Shown here: positions 12,967-25,146 of the stretch, piece by piece
How the letters are laid out: every line of letters starts with the position of its first letter
Numbering within the stretch: position 1 is the first letter of the stretch
NCBI GenBank assembly: GCA_018296165.2
Contig: JACKQL020000142.1
Coordinates: 1 to 64,000 of the forward strand
DNA from: Termitomyces sp. T153
Lineage: Eukaryota; Basidiomycota; Agaricomycetes; Agaricales; Lyophyllaceae
DNA: 64,000 bases
Direction of reading: 5' to 3'
Notes under the pieces: model-generated
What the model was told of the DNA's origin: nothing
The model's input: the letters and a program-made list of their open reading frames with translations, nothing else
Database searches by the model: none
Translations under genes and position numbers: made by a program

Positions 12967-15200
12967 CCTCTGAGTCCTTCTACCCATACCAGTGTGTGTG
13001 TATATAAAGGCTTTCTGCCTTTGTCTGCAGCATTAGCTGTACTACAGGGTCCACCCCTAGAATACAGCCTTTTGGAAGACATCCTTGTTTCTCCAGTGGC
13101 AACACCATTTTGACCAGTCAGAGGTGGTAATAAGACCCAATTGTTGCTGAGCACTGTTTTCAGCATTTCTGACTGGACAGCAGCTGACTATATTGCACAT
13201 GACCATGCACAAGCCACAATACTTATCACATGGGGTCTAGCCCAAAGGTCTGGAATGATGTAGTCTTTGCACAAGATTTTAGCAACCACAAGACTTCTGG
13301 ATCATGAGCCTAATCATGTGGAGTCTGGCCCTTTAGTCTAGAACAATAAAGCCAAGACCTTTATTAGTGACAATTGCTAGCAACCTCATTTAGCAACAAC
13401 ACTGCCTCCTCTCCAAAAAGGATACATTGAAAGCTGTGTGATTTCTTACTTATCATTTTTCTTGTCTGGCTTACAAACATACTTGAATGGTGTCTACACT
13501 TCAGGTATTGGCATTTGGAATGCTCTTTTCTTGTGATTGACAATTTTTATGCATTATATTGACATTGCATATGTATACTTTGGCAGACACTGTTGCTGGC
13601 AAGCAACTAATATTTCCTTTCCAAATACTATACCTACAAATAGTATAAATACTGCCTGTACATAGAAACCAAAAGTAACCAACAGAGTATCATTCCCCTC
13701 ATTAGCTCTCTGCCTACAGCTTCAGATTTCTTATTGCTTTCTTTCATCATTGCCAACAACTTAGCAACAAGTCTTGATGACCTCAAACTTGACCTAGCAT
13801 GGGTGCCAACTGTGGGTGCCCTTAGTGTTATTCTGACTTAGTGATGCTAGCAACTACAGCTAGCAACCAGTCTGTGTTTGTCCCCCAGTTGACATTAACT
13901 TCATTCATTCCTTGTTTCCTATTCCATTTCTATCACTTAGTTCCCCCCCTGCCTAGCAATACTTTTGTCTCTGTTCCCTTCTCTTTCTATTATGCAGCAA
14001 CCTTTTGTTATTGTCTAGTGAGTTAGGCTAGAAATAGCAACACTTTGTTCCCTTCATATCTATTAGCTCTTGCTTTCTGGAATGGTCACTGACTTGCCCC
14101 TATTAACTTCCTATTGCCAGTTGCCCTATCTAGTTGCCAGTGTTTAGGTCTTCTTTTTGGTTTCCTGCACAGCAGCTAGGCAGCATAGGAGCACATTAGT
14201 GGTCTAATAGGAGTAGCTACTGTGAGCCCCCCTGGCATCACCACTCACTCTCTCCCTATGCCATGCTGTGATGTGGAAAGTTCAGTTGTTTCATTTGGAG
14301 CAACAAGCATTGTTCTATCTCTTGGGAGCTCAGCAGATGGGCCAAATCCCTGGTCCTTGATGGTCACAATTGTGCACATTGAGGAATGTAAACATTAAAA
14401 TCACCTCCCAACAATCCCCCATCATCACCATATTCCCAAATGTTCTCCTCAGTGGCACCAACATGCATGCTATAATCCATCCTCACCCTCAATAATCACA
14501 AATGCCAATGTACAAAACTTACTGGTACCTTGATCATCAATATCAAGGCCCACATCCCTCATAGATAATGTGGCTCAGGAGATATATCTGTGTCATCAAT
14601 TTCATCATCATCAAATCCTTCCTCAGCCTCAAATGATATGTTGAGACATCATCAGGTGGATTGAAAGGCAGAGAAATGAATGAATTCCTTAAAAGAACCT
14701 CAAGATGCTTGATTCATGAAGCAAGAGCCATAGAAATACCAGAGCTTTTTTCTCTGGGACTATCAGTACATAGTGCCTCGAAAGTGTCTTTTCTCAATGT
14801 TCCTAGAATTTAACTCTATACTACTCATGCCACAACACAAGAATTGACAGGCTGGCAATGACAGCCAGTATGGAGAGCTAATAATGATGGTTTCCTAATG
14901 GTTGACCTGTCATGCATAATCAAGAGGTATCCACTGTGACTCGGAAAGACAGGGTGTGGGGGATAGGGGGGTCTAGCAGCCAACACATTTATTTCCTTGA
15001 CCATGTTGAGAGGGTGTGGCCTAGTGTGGATGGCTGTAGATAAATAAAAACAGTTAGAATACTGCATGTGTTTCTGCATACACATTTACATTTTCTGGTA
15101 ACTGAGCCAAAACAGGCACAGGAAGACATCTTGAGTTGTGATGCATCAGGATGTATGATGATGGGTAGGTGATTTTGATTCTGGCGTAATCTAATGTCTA
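12967..15200. mobile_element. CpG-free repeat mosaic
   Basis: No CG dinucleotide was seen from 12.15 to about 14.77 kb. A TATA-like segment (GTATATAAAGG near 13003) follows the LTR 2 break and suggests a piece of another LTR. A second TATA-like segment lies near 13,640 in a region rich in 'tagcaac' words. About 14220-14350 is an inverted copy of about 6780-6920. No intact gene. CpG reappears from about 15.2 kb. Confidence 0.45.
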
Positions 15201-16019
15201 GTACCATCTTAGTTGCACGAGGATCATCTCAAAGCCTCATGGAGGCCGGTTTTGTGATGACACCGGTCGCAAAAATGATGGATTTACTGTGCACAATGGA
15301 GACGGAAAGAAAAACTATGCATGACATTTTTACGAGATTCGCGATCATGTAATATACCATATTAGGCAAGAGGGGAAGGTCTTGTACTTGCTAACATTAA
15401 AATATAACACCATGTTTGGATTTTTTTCTTAGATATCTCTTGTACTTCACATGGAACGCGGCCCATGCTTCGTACGTCGGCCGCCGGTCACGCGACGGTC
15501 ATTGGAGGACCCGATTTATGCGCGGGATCACACAAGGGGGATTCAATCTGTTCATATTTTTCTCTTGAGTTACACATGGAACGAGCCACGAAATGAACTC
15601 TATTGAAGGATTTTGACAGGTGTCCCGCAGAACACGAGGTGTAAACAACCACTGGAAAAACTAACTACAAATATACCAACATGAGCAACATTGCATGCTG
15701 GGTTACGGTAAAGGGTTAGTTAGGCTTGGGTTTTGTTAATGTTTAGAGTTAGATGTTTGGGTTCTAATGTTTGAGATTCCACACTGCAGTTCAATCAAAG
15801 GCCTCTAAGGTGGCATGTCTGTTAAGTTTCGGTTTGGTTTTGCCAGGCCAGTATACTTGAGGGACAAAAACAAGTGTCAAAAATGACAGTTGATCTGGGA
15901 TCGACTTAGACCAATCTACCGTACCTCGGGATCACACGAAACGGGTACGACATTACCTTTGGAAGGTTATGCCACCTTTTCCTTAAATTCAGACTCTCGA
16001 CGAAGAATTCTCCAGAATT
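15201..16019. other. Intergenic, upstream of sesquiterpene synthase
   Basis: Normal CpG content. Contains a GT-rich stretch around 15,715-15,775 with repeated 'gttag/gtttgggtt' words. I see no coding region. The last few hundred bases presumably hold the terpene synthase promoter. Confidence 0.4.
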
Positions 16020-17320
16020 ATGGCTATCTACCTCTCGCGAAACGTCTTCATACTCCCTGACCTACTCGCGAAATGGCCTTGGAAGCGCAATATCAACCCA
16101 CACCACCTCCAGGCCAAAACGGAATCATCAGCATGGATCCAAGGAATCATTGCGTCTACACCTCCTGTGCAACGAGCCTTTGCACTTGGCAATTTTGGTG
16201 AGTCCATCTCCTTGTCTGCTAGAGAATGCTCTAGATTTTGTTTACATTAGAATTGCTCGCTTCTCTCGCATATCCTCTGGAGAATAAGGGTATACTCATC
16301 CTCTGCTAATTCATCCTCATTTATGACATATCTTCGGTTTGTAGATGTCCTCCGTGCAGGCTGTGATCTCATGAATTTGTTCTGGTTATTGGATGAATAT
16401 ACCGATATTGTGGCACCACACGAGGTTCAACAAGTGGCCATGATTGTCATGGACGCTTTACGCAATCCTGACAAGGTCAGGCCATCTAACGAGTGCGTCG
16501 TCGGAGAGGCTGCTCGACAGTAAGTCCGGATCCCAATTAGCTAGGCTGTTCAGTCAATGACCATGAATACTAAATATTGATTGTGTTTTTATCTAGATTT
16601 TGGAAGTTGTCATTGAAGTGTGCGTCTGTTGGCGCACGCCGTCGGTTCATTGATACGTTCGAGAAATACACTGCTTCACTCATTCAACAAGCTCAAGATC
16701 GTGTTCAAAAATACGTTAGGGGAATTGACGAGTATCTTGATGTCCGTCGTCAAACAGCCGGGGTAGAACCATCCGTCGTAATTCTCCAATTCGGACTCGA
16801 TCTTCCGGACGAGGTCTTCGAAGATCCGGTTATTCAGAGGCTTACCGATACCTGCACCGATATGATCATGCTCAGTAATGTAAACTTCTCGATTTCTTGA
16901 TCATTTATATTTCGTTTTAACTCGAACCAGGATCTGTATTCCTACAATGTAGAGCAAGCCCGTGGAGATGATGGCCACAACATTGTCACTATTGTGATGC
17001 ACCAGGAAAAAATTGGTCTGGATGAAGCCATGAAATGGATTGATGACTACTACTCAAAGCTAGTATGCAAATTCTTGAACGACTTGAACTATGTTCCAGC
17101 TTTTGGCGAAGGATTCCAGAGTGAACTTGAACGCTACTTGGATGGATTGGGTAACTGGGTAAGGGCAAACGATTGTTGGCACTTCGAGAGTCACAGGTAC
17201 TTCGCGGAAAGTGGGGTCGACATTCAGCAGAGTAGGAAAGTTGTCCTGCTTCCTCGGTTAGTTTCCTACTTCCAAAATCAGAGTGCCCTGATCCTTATCC
17301 ATTTCGTTAGGAGATTTTGA
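16020..17320 (+). CDS. Sesquiterpene synthase (class I terpene cyclase)
   Basis: Exons 16020..16197, 16251..16289, 16345..16519, 16597..16879 and 16931..17320 give 354 aa. A possible in-phase last intron (17257-17310) would give 336 aa, close to the usual 330-350. Class I cyclases ionise farnesyl diphosphate with Mg2+ and fold it into a sesquiterpene in the cytosol. The first metal motif DEYTD is at residues 89-93 and the second, NDLYSYNVE (NSE triad), at 225-233. The basidiomycete R-Y pair is at 314-315. The N-terminal PxHxQ-like region and GCDLMN before the DEYTD motif fit basidiomycete trichodiene/protoilludene-type cyclases. The 39-bp exon 2 ([12 protein letters not shown]) is easily missed. 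No P450 or other tailoring gene is recognisable nearby. The product cannot be predicted from sequence. Confidence 0.9.
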
Positions 17321-18104
17321 ATCACTATGTCATATACCATGTTTTAATGCCTTGATGTATGTACTTATACAGAACTTGAGCACTAAGTAGTGTTGGCCTC
17401 GCCAAAATGATGGACTTCATTCTCGTGTTCTTCCCAGGTGTACAACTAAAGGACAAAAACTCCAACATGCTCATGAGATTGCGGCGGGATGTTCTCTTAC
17501 AGCCATTTCAACGGCCATTTCAGTATCAACAAGCAGACAGGTCTCAAATCTTGTCATCTGTGCCGTCAAATTCCAGTCCAATATGTGTGATAATTGATTC
17601 CCAAAAAAGTGCTCCTCGTGCTTGAAACGATGGCAGCGGTCCGACACTATAATTCTAAAAAGCAGGAGGACAAAAAAATTGATCCGTACGGTTGGGGGGT
17701 TAATTACAAATTATATTTATTTTCCAGCGGCACTTTCCAGTACAGCTACCTTGCTATGACTTTTGAGATGTTACTTAAAAGGGTTCACTACATACAGCAT
17801 GCTGCTGCGAATAAAGAGAATGAGACACCTAATCAAAATGCTGACACCGATGACATTGACCTTCTGATTGATCTTCCTGTTTTCGAGTTGAAGACACATT
17901 CTTGCACTCATTTGGAGATCTCTCTGAGACCAAGGGCATTATTTCTCTCGACGGCAGGGTCAAATTTGACGAAAACACCGCCAAAAATGGTGTTCCACAC
18001 GCGTTGACATCTCTCTGATTGCCCTTTCTATAAACATCTAGGGAAAACTGAACTAGCTACCCGATTTCAGTTCTTCTGATGAGAACTTCGGACATGACGT
18101 CATA
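17321..18104. other. Intergenic, no recognisable gene
   Basis: Short plus-strand frames (17407-17625, 17594-18007) have no recognisable motif, no consistent splice pattern and many stops between them. They could be remains of an old gene downstream of the terpene synthase. Nothing firm can be said. Confidence 0.3.
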
Positions 18105-18118
18105 TAACATTTTGTAGA
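18105..18118. repeat. Left target-site duplication of LINE (TAACATTTTGTAGA)
   Basis: The 14-base word is repeated exactly at 19416-19429 and flanks the LINE fragment. It is longer than the 5-bp LTR duplications, as expected for target-primed reverse transcription. Confidence 0.9.
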
Positions 18119-19415
18119 ATGAATGAATGAATGATCTCTGTTTATACCGCCGGCAAGCCACTCTGCAGGGCTAAGAGGCGGGGGTAGAGTAGCGACTCTA
18201 CGCCGATGGTAAGTAGTGGTGTCCGTCTCTATGTAGTGTTGAATGTATAGTAGTTGACAGTAGAACTCTCCTCTTTAAATTTTGTGTGGCGAGTATGCTG
18301 CGCGGTCACGTCACGAAGTGAGTCAGTAAGGACTGTGGTTCTTGGGTGTTTTCCGGGAAGGCTGGGTATTGGCCTGTGACAAGGCTTCTTTCGTGATCTG
18401 TCTTCCCGACTATCCGTGTACGCGGGGTGTCTCGACCTCCCGTGGTGTGTGGTTCCGCGCTCCGCCTTTTCCTGTGTTCTGTTATCTTGTTCCTATTCCT
18501 ATTCTCGTGTTGTTCCCCCCTCTCCCTCTCCTATCTCCTCATACTCCCTTCCCTCTCTCCTGGTCGTCACCTATCCTTCACTCCCTCCATCTCCCAGTCC
18601 TCTCCATCCTCTCCCACCAGCTTCCCTCTTCTTCGTCATTTTCTTTGTCGTCTTCTGTTGGGTCCATATCTTGTGTTCGAGGTCTACCACTCTTCGTAAA
18701 TGCACCACTTTTCCCCAGGAACTTCACCATCGTTTCTAGTCCCTTCTTCGTTCCCAGTATTATACCCAATTCCAATTGTTCGTCGGCCTTCCTCAGTATG
18801 TCTCGGTGTTCCTCATAGTCCTGGCATTCCTTTATGATGTGTTCTCGGGTTTGGAACCTCATGCCTCACCTACAGCCTATACTTTCGTCAGGTACGAATT
18901 TAGCATAATACTCACCAATGAAGGCATCTTTTGTTCTGCACTGTGTGAGCCTCCCGAAGACCTCCCTTGGTGTGTGAGTAACGTGTTCTCTCGGTTTCCA
19001 TCTTGGGGGCAGGTTGTTTGCTATGGCGAAGCCTCCCGTTCGGGGCGCCTTTCGCCATTCCGTGGTCCATCTTTCAAGTGTCACTTCCTTTGCTCTTCTC
19101 TTGGCGTTTGTCTACGTCGTGTATTCTGGGGTCCAGATCTCGGTTCCTTCTTTGGCTTCTTCATCCGCTCTTTCGTTTCCTTTCACCTCTTCATGTCCTG
19201 GACACCACTCGATGCTTACTGACCTCCCGTCCTCCTCTTCCAGGAATCTATCTACTGCGTTAGTGACCATTACCATGTGTGCTTGGCCCGGCTTTGGTTT
19301 CGGTTCGTAGGCCGGCTCGACTGCTGCTGTGTTGTCTGCGAAAATGTGTATGTGTTTGACCTGTCGTCTTGCCTTTGTGAACTTTGTGGCTGCACTGATT
19401 GCCTTCGCGATTCCC
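18119..19415 (-). mobile_element. 5'-truncated LINE (Tad-like), RNase H and C-terminal part of ORF2
   Basis: On the minus strand the fragment starts within the RNase H domain (HIFADNTAAVEP, SIEWCPGHEEVKGNERADEEA). It continues through RWTTEWRKAPRTG and a Cys/His knuckle region (TREHIIKEC) to the typical C-terminal LGTKKGLETMVKFL. It ends in a 3' UTR with a short (ATTC)n tail at about 18119-18137. A TGA at 18866-18868 interrupts the frame where a cysteine of the knuckle is expected. The element is CpG-rich, so recent. Exact 14-bp duplications at both ends define it. Confidence 0.88.
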
Positions 19416-19429
19416 TAACATTTTGTAGA
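19416..19429. repeat. Right target-site duplication of LINE
   Basis: Exact copy of 18105-18118. It marks the point of 5' truncation of the LINE. Confidence 0.9.
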
Positions 19430-20150
19430 TGATATTCGACTGTGCGAGAGGACAGAGAAACTACATGGGGAGAGGACAAAGGCAGGAAAGCTACGATGGG
19501 GTTTTACATGACGAGAAGCAAAATTGCAAATGGTACTGCCCAGGGTACTTATCACAACACAACCCCCAAAACCTGTGCTGCAAACTGCAAACTATGCTTA
19601 GGGTACAAGGATAAGCGGCGCCTTCTGAATGCTAGCGACAGCGTTGTGGTCCAATGGCAAACAGTAAACAAATATTTCCACCAGGATTAGTATCCGTTAA
19701 TAATCAATACATGGGCCAGAACAGCCTGAGTGTGCAGCAATTATCGATATGAGTTTGAATGACCCTTCGTTGCTCGAGAATGAGAGGAAAGCTCAAGTTC
19801 TAGCTGCTGAACCCGATTTTCATGTCCAATGTTTTCTGTATGACGTATTCTCGCTCGGTTTCAGCTCCGATGAGAATCGGGAGTGATCCAGGAAAAAGAA
19901 TTTCGTCCAGACTCACATATGCGTGTGTAATCACAGCTGAGAGTTGGTGCTAAACATAAGTTATACAGGCGTACGTGTATATGCTCAACATGTACTTACA
20001 ATCGGTGCAATGTGCTAGATGTTGATTTCGCAGCCGGCTGATTGAGTCGAAGGCCCAGCAAAGAGCAAAGTTGAGGGTCAAGAAGATAAGATCGAGATAA
20101 GATAACGGAATACATCGTCGCCTGATTGCGGCTGGCTTCCCTTAACTACC
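19430..20150. other. Intergenic, upstream of ATG7
   Basis: One 45-codon frame at 19749-19886 (MSLNDPSLLENERKAQ...) looks protein-like but has no partner exon that I could find. The rest should contain the ATG7 promoter. Confidence 0.3.
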
Positions 20151-22697
20151 ATGCCAATTGTCCAATTTGCGCCTTTTTCCTCGCTAGTCCAACCTTCATT
20201 CTGGCACGAACTCACGAATATCAAGATCGACGTGCTTCAGCTGTCAGATGCAGCCATTCCCATCACAGGCTCATATTCAGTCGGGCGATCAGTCACCGAT
20301 CGGGAGTCTGGCAAAGAGATCGCATTGGGATGCAATTTGAGCATTGGATCAGAGTCATTTGACAAGGAGGCTAAGTAGGTACGCCAAAATGTCGCCATTC
20401 TTGAGGTATTAATTGTGTCCAGAACTGTGCCAGGATCGATCACAACGTCAGGCACATTTAAGAACTACAACACTATAGAAGAATTCAAAGCTGCAGATAA
20501 GACAACTCTATTCAACGAAGAGGTGACAAAGGTGTGTATACCTAATCTCCCATAAGTCCCGCTCAATAATCAAATCCAGATCTGGGACCATATAATAGCG
20601 ACACGCGATACCTCGTGTCTAAACAACTTCCTCATCATCACTTTTGCTGACCTCAAGAAATACAAATATTATTACTGGTTCGCGTTCCCCGCCTTCGTAT
20701 CAAAACCAGCATGGGAGATATCAGATGACTGGCAGAGTGCATCTAAGGAGTTCTCTGCTGAACTTGTAAGTATCACTGTTGTATTCAACGGCGTAGCGCT
20801 AACAGCCTTCTAGCTCATCAAGATCCACGACCAACTGAAATCTCGGCCTGCTACCCTCCCATTCTTTCTCGTTCGGGAAGATGCATCGATAGCGCCTGTC
20901 GAAGAATTCTCCGCCTTCTTCGCGTCAACTTCACCTTCATCTCAAACCATAGCTTTCATCGATCCTTCGCCAAATCCATCCAATCCAGGTTGGCCCTTAC
21001 GCAACCTCCTTGCTTATCTCCGTACACTGTACCCTCAATCCACTTCTAGTGTACGCGTTCTTTGCTGGCGAGACGCTGAGATTCCCCCCGCATCCTCCTG
21101 GAAGAGTCGTTTCGGAGTCGTACAAGTTAGAGGTGCACCGCCTAATAACGATGAACGTCCAAGTGCCGTGGGATGGGAAAAGAACCCTCAAGGAAAGCTC
21201 GGACCTCGATTAGCAGACCTCGCTCCTATGATGGATCCCACCAGGTAAGTGTGGCAATTGACATACATGGTTAGGGTGATTTGAGGTTTTCAGGCTCGCA
21301 GATCAGGCTGTAGATCTCAACCTCAAGCTGATGCGCTGGCGTATCTTGCCATCCTTGGATCTAGACAAGATTTCTGCAACCAAATGCCTTCTCCTCGGTG
21401 CCGGAACACTGGGATGCTATGTGGCACGAACCTTAATGGTACATTGTCGATGGTTCTAGTAATCTGTGTCATGTTCATGCGTTTTACAGGGATGGGGTGT
21501 TAGAACGATAACGTTTGTCGACTCCGCACGTGTTTCCTTCTCCAATCCAGTCCGTCAGCCCCTATTTGAGTTCGAGGACTGCCTCGAAGGCGGAAAGCCC
21601 AAAGCGGAATGTGCTGCTGCACATCTGAAGAAAATCTTTCCTGGAATCGTGAGTCTTCGAAATCATCTATATTTACCAGTCTTGATGGGTAAGTAAGAAT
21701 TCATCTGGCATTTCACTTTCGATACCAATGCCTGGCCATCCTATTCCTTCATCTGAGGTCGCCAAAACCAAAACGGATGTGGAGAAGCTCGAGGCACTCA
21801 TAGATGGACACGATGCTGTCTTCCTCCTCATGGACTCTCGCGAAAGTAGGTGGTTGCCTACAGTAATTGGTGCTGCAAAAGGCAAGGTAACGTTATCACA
21901 TCCTCCAATGTCGTTCATCGAACTTATTTGCATCTACGGGACAGATTGTGATCAACGCTGCTTTGGGCTTCGACACTTACCTAGTAATGCGCCATGGTGC
22001 TCGCGCCAGCGCTGTGCCATGTAATGGAGCCCGTCTCGGTTGTTATTATTGCAACGATATAGTCGCTCCCTCTGACGTGCGTAGTTTCCTTACTCACATC
22101 CATACAATTCTTTGACACAGCCCCTCTATTCCAGTCTTTGACGGATCGGACACTAGATCAAATGTGCACGGTGACGCGACCGGGCCTGGCACCCATAGCA
22201 GCGTCCACGGCCGTTGAATTGCTTGCGTCTTTGCTACAGCATCCTGAAGGGTAGGTACATACATAAGTGAACATGACCAGCTCATATCGTTAAACGGTAT
22301 GGTCAGCCTTCATGCTCCTGCCCCTCAAGCCAATCAAAACTCCGCATCACATAGCGAAGAGGATGGAGGCAGTGTCCTTGGAGTTGTTCCGCACCAACTA
22401 CGGGGATTCCTCGCACAATTTAGGAACGTCCCCATTGTCGGGGCAGCATATGACCGCTGCACCGGATGCAGCGAAATCGTAAGTTTAGTTGCTTCCACCG
22501 TTATGTTGGATGAAACTATCCTTGCAATATAGGTTTTACGGGAGTACGAGAAAGCTGGCTTCGAGATGATGTTGAAGGCTTTCAATGATACCAAATACTT
22601 ACCTAAACTTACAGGTTTGGACGCACTGTACAACGAGGGTGAAGAAGCGCTAGAGAAGATCGATTGGGACGAGGAGGATGGAGGTGAAGATTTTTGA
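20151..22697 (+). CDS. ATG7: Autophagy E1-like activating enzyme Atg7
   Basis: Eleven exons: 20151..20374, 20423..20531, 20580..20765, 20814..21244, 21294..21438, 21490..21648, 21698..21886, 21945..22076, 22135..22250, 22307..22478, 22533..22697. They give 675 aa, normal for fungal Atg7. The enzyme adenylates the C-terminal glycine of Atg8 and Atg12, holds them as thioesters and passes them to Atg3 and Atg10 in the cytosol. The N-terminal domain (residues 1-300) opens with [13 protein letters not shown]. The nucleotide-binding GAGTLG loop is at 352-357, and the [15 protein letters not shown] segment follows. Zinc-binding cysteines are at 514/517 (CYYC) and 615/618 (CTGC). The catalytic cysteine is in MCTVTRPG (Cys536). 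The C-terminus is acidic ([11 protein letters not shown]). No damage is seen. Confidence 0.96.
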
Positions 22698-23443
22698 AAC
22701 TCATGCTTTTGAGGTCAAATGTCGAAATCGGGATGAAGGTATTTCCAGCTCAGGTATATGCCGCAAATACTCATGTACTTATTTGGGAAGGAAGTGTATA
22801 GCCTATAGCAATTAGATTGAAAGAACGGTTGAGTGATGCACGAGTACTGCCAGTAGGTCATAAGTCATAAGGACATCTCTTCTGAGTGATGGTGACATAC
22901 AATGGACGAAAAGGCTGTATAGAGTGGCTGGTGACACGTCGAACAGAGCATTATCAACTTGGAAGAGTAGTGATGCTTATTTTTTGTGGTTCTATAGGTT
23001 ACTAGACATATCTACAAAGTTGGCTTCTAGCGACCAGGAAATAACTAGTACCTGATAACAAAAGAAATCATAAAATCATATTCTTTTTACGTTTTTCCAA
23101 CCAATCGTCGTCGATCACCGATCATTGATGACTCACTCAGTTTTTCACGATCTCTGATCAAGCCCCATATCTTTTCGTATGTATCCTTGTGCGGCTATGA
23201 CTTGAAATCAATCCAAATTTTCACTCTACATAGATCCGAATTCAATGGAAAACTTGACCGATCATTTGTCTCCTCTCGTTGGTCACCAGACCTGGTTTTC
23301 CGAAAGCCCATGCGCGCATGCGGGCATTCTGTGCCGTACATCTCGCTAGAGTTTAGATCGTTTTATCGTTTAAATATGACTCTTAGAGGAGCCCTCTTTC
23401 CCCCCCTCCTTTACCCCTCAACGGTGATTGTGTTCTCTGCAAG
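22698..23443. other. Intergenic between ATG7 and glycoprotein A
   Basis: AT-rich ATG7 3' flank followed by the promoter side of the next gene, with pyrimidine-rich runs (CCCCCCCTCCTTTACCCC near 23,399). No coding region recognised. Confidence 0.4.
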
Positions 23444-24945
23444 ATGGCTCATACTGGGAAAAGGTCTCTCTTAACTGGCGCGTTCGTCGCTGCACATTTC
23501 GTATCTTCCATAGCTGCTTTCACCCCGTTGGTCGATAAACACTTCTCCTACCCGAACGGAATGGTTAGCCTGCATTCCCATTTCCAATTCTATCATCATC
23601 CTGACTTGGAATGGTAAGCCATACAAGGCAGACACAGATGTCGGGGACCGCGGTGGACAGCTTGGGTACAATCGCTGTAACAGTAGTACCGAAGGTCAAT
23701 CATCGCTCTGTCAAACGTCCTTCCTAAACTCCGTCGACGGTATGTCCTGTGTCTCGCAGTATCTCATAAGATCTCACCTCGTGTGTACAATCAGACTTCT
23801 GCCTGTGGGGACCTCCTAATCCAAACTCAGTCGTCGGCGATGTCGAAGGCGAGATGGTTGCATGGTGCACGAAATCCGGTCGCGGAACTCGCGTCATTCC
23901 TTCAGGCGCTATTACAGGAGTTCAGTTCACCAAGACGCCGGATTATGTCCAGGTTGTCGGCTTCATCGATCAGACCAAAATCAATATCGCTGCTGGTGAC
24001 TCGGGAGGAGAAATGGATCCGCATGGTGCTGACCTCGTAAGTCCAATGGTGTATAGAACAACCATATACTTAAGTGGTTCCTAGCGTGGAAATCCTCTCG
24101 GTGGCCTTGTCTATTCAACCGCCTACACAAGTAACAAAAATCAGTATGAGCAGGTCATTGAGTGGCACAAGTATGCATATTTTTTTTTGTTCAGCACCAA
24201 GCCCACGATCTTACTCTTCAAATCCAGTTTCATGGGCTCCAATACCTTCTGCTTCAAGGCTTGTGACCCCTCGCGGCCTAACGCTGCAAAATACTGTCAG
24301 CATATCTACGATCGCATCGGCTGTGAATACAATGCCCCCTCGAATGCAAGGAACGGAGTCTTTGAATCTTGCAAGGGTGACAATCAAGATTTCCCTGGAG
24401 TTTATACAGACGCACAAGGCAAAGTGCAGACATATACCCAGCCTCCTGAGAGCCTTGGTGACATCACGAGTATGCCGTACGTTGCCCGTGTTCCGGCTAG
24501 CTCGGACTGTGTGCAATATCAGAGCGCTGCGCTTTTTGCTGGGAGTGTGAGCCCCGGGTCTGGAGATTCTTCTCCCAGCGGTGGAGCGCCGGTCACGACG
24601 ACAACGACGACGACAGCAAGTTCGAATGCTGTTACTAACTTTGCCAGCAGTAGCAGTCGTGCTTCTAGTAACAACAATTTCAGCAGCCCTAGTGTGACTG
24701 ATACCGTTAACTCCCCTACGGTGATAGCAACGAGCTCCTCAAGTATGATCACTGATCCGCCTTCGATTACAACGCCTTCAATTACAACGCCTTCGATTAC
24801 AACGACCGCTTTTGTGACTTCATCAGTGTCCACAACAGCATCCCCGCAAGCGGCGAATACGGCAAATGCTGCCCAGTTGAGTGCGGGAGGTCATTCGCTT
24901 TGCGCACTCGGTTTATCCGTGGTCCTTGGTATTTGGGTGTTGTAG
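23444..24945 (+). CDS. Macrofage-activating-glycoprotein family protein, paralogue A (secreted, GPI-anchored)
   Basis: Exons 23444..23563, 23619..23739, 23795..24036, 24085..24170 and 24228..24945 give 428 aa. The N-terminal signal (KRSLLTGAFVAAHFVSSIAA) is followed by a Cys-rich globular region of about 290 aa. Conserved blocks include LCQTSFLNSVDDFCLWGPP, EGEMVAWCT, TPDYVQVVGFIDQTKIN, GGEMDPHGADLRGNPLGG and FCFKACDP. A Ser/Thr-rich stalk with three 15-bp repeats (about 24766-24806, SITTP) follows. A terminal hydrophobic segment (ALGLSVVLGIWVL) fits GPI anchoring at the cell wall. The family name comes from basidiomycete annotation, and its molecular activity is unknown to me. It shares every intron position and phase with B and C. 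Convergent with the tannase gene about 200 bp downstream. Confidence 0.88.
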
Positions 24946-25146
24946 AAGATTTCATTATTTTCGTAATGTTCTCGGACAATTTCTTGCTCGTTGGACTTTG
25001 GGACAGATGGCCATTGCCACCCTATCCATATTACTTCGTTCGGTTAATATAATATAACGTCGACAGACTAGTTCACAGTGTTTTCACGTCATACGATGAT
25101 GATAGTTAGTTATACAGTCGATCAATCGATCGGCGCTCACTCGACT

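Noticed and set aside
15700..15790. Possible interstitial telomere-like GGGTTAG words
   Set aside because: Words such as GGGTTAG occur once or twice without the regular TTAGGG spacing; not a telomere repeat.
18342..18818. Plus-strand ORFs over the LINE fragment
   Set aside because: They are antisense to the recognisable reverse-transcriptase C-terminus.
24519..24833. Minus-strand Val/Ala/Leu-rich ORF
   Set aside because: Antisense of the Ser/Thr stalk repeats of glycoprotein A.
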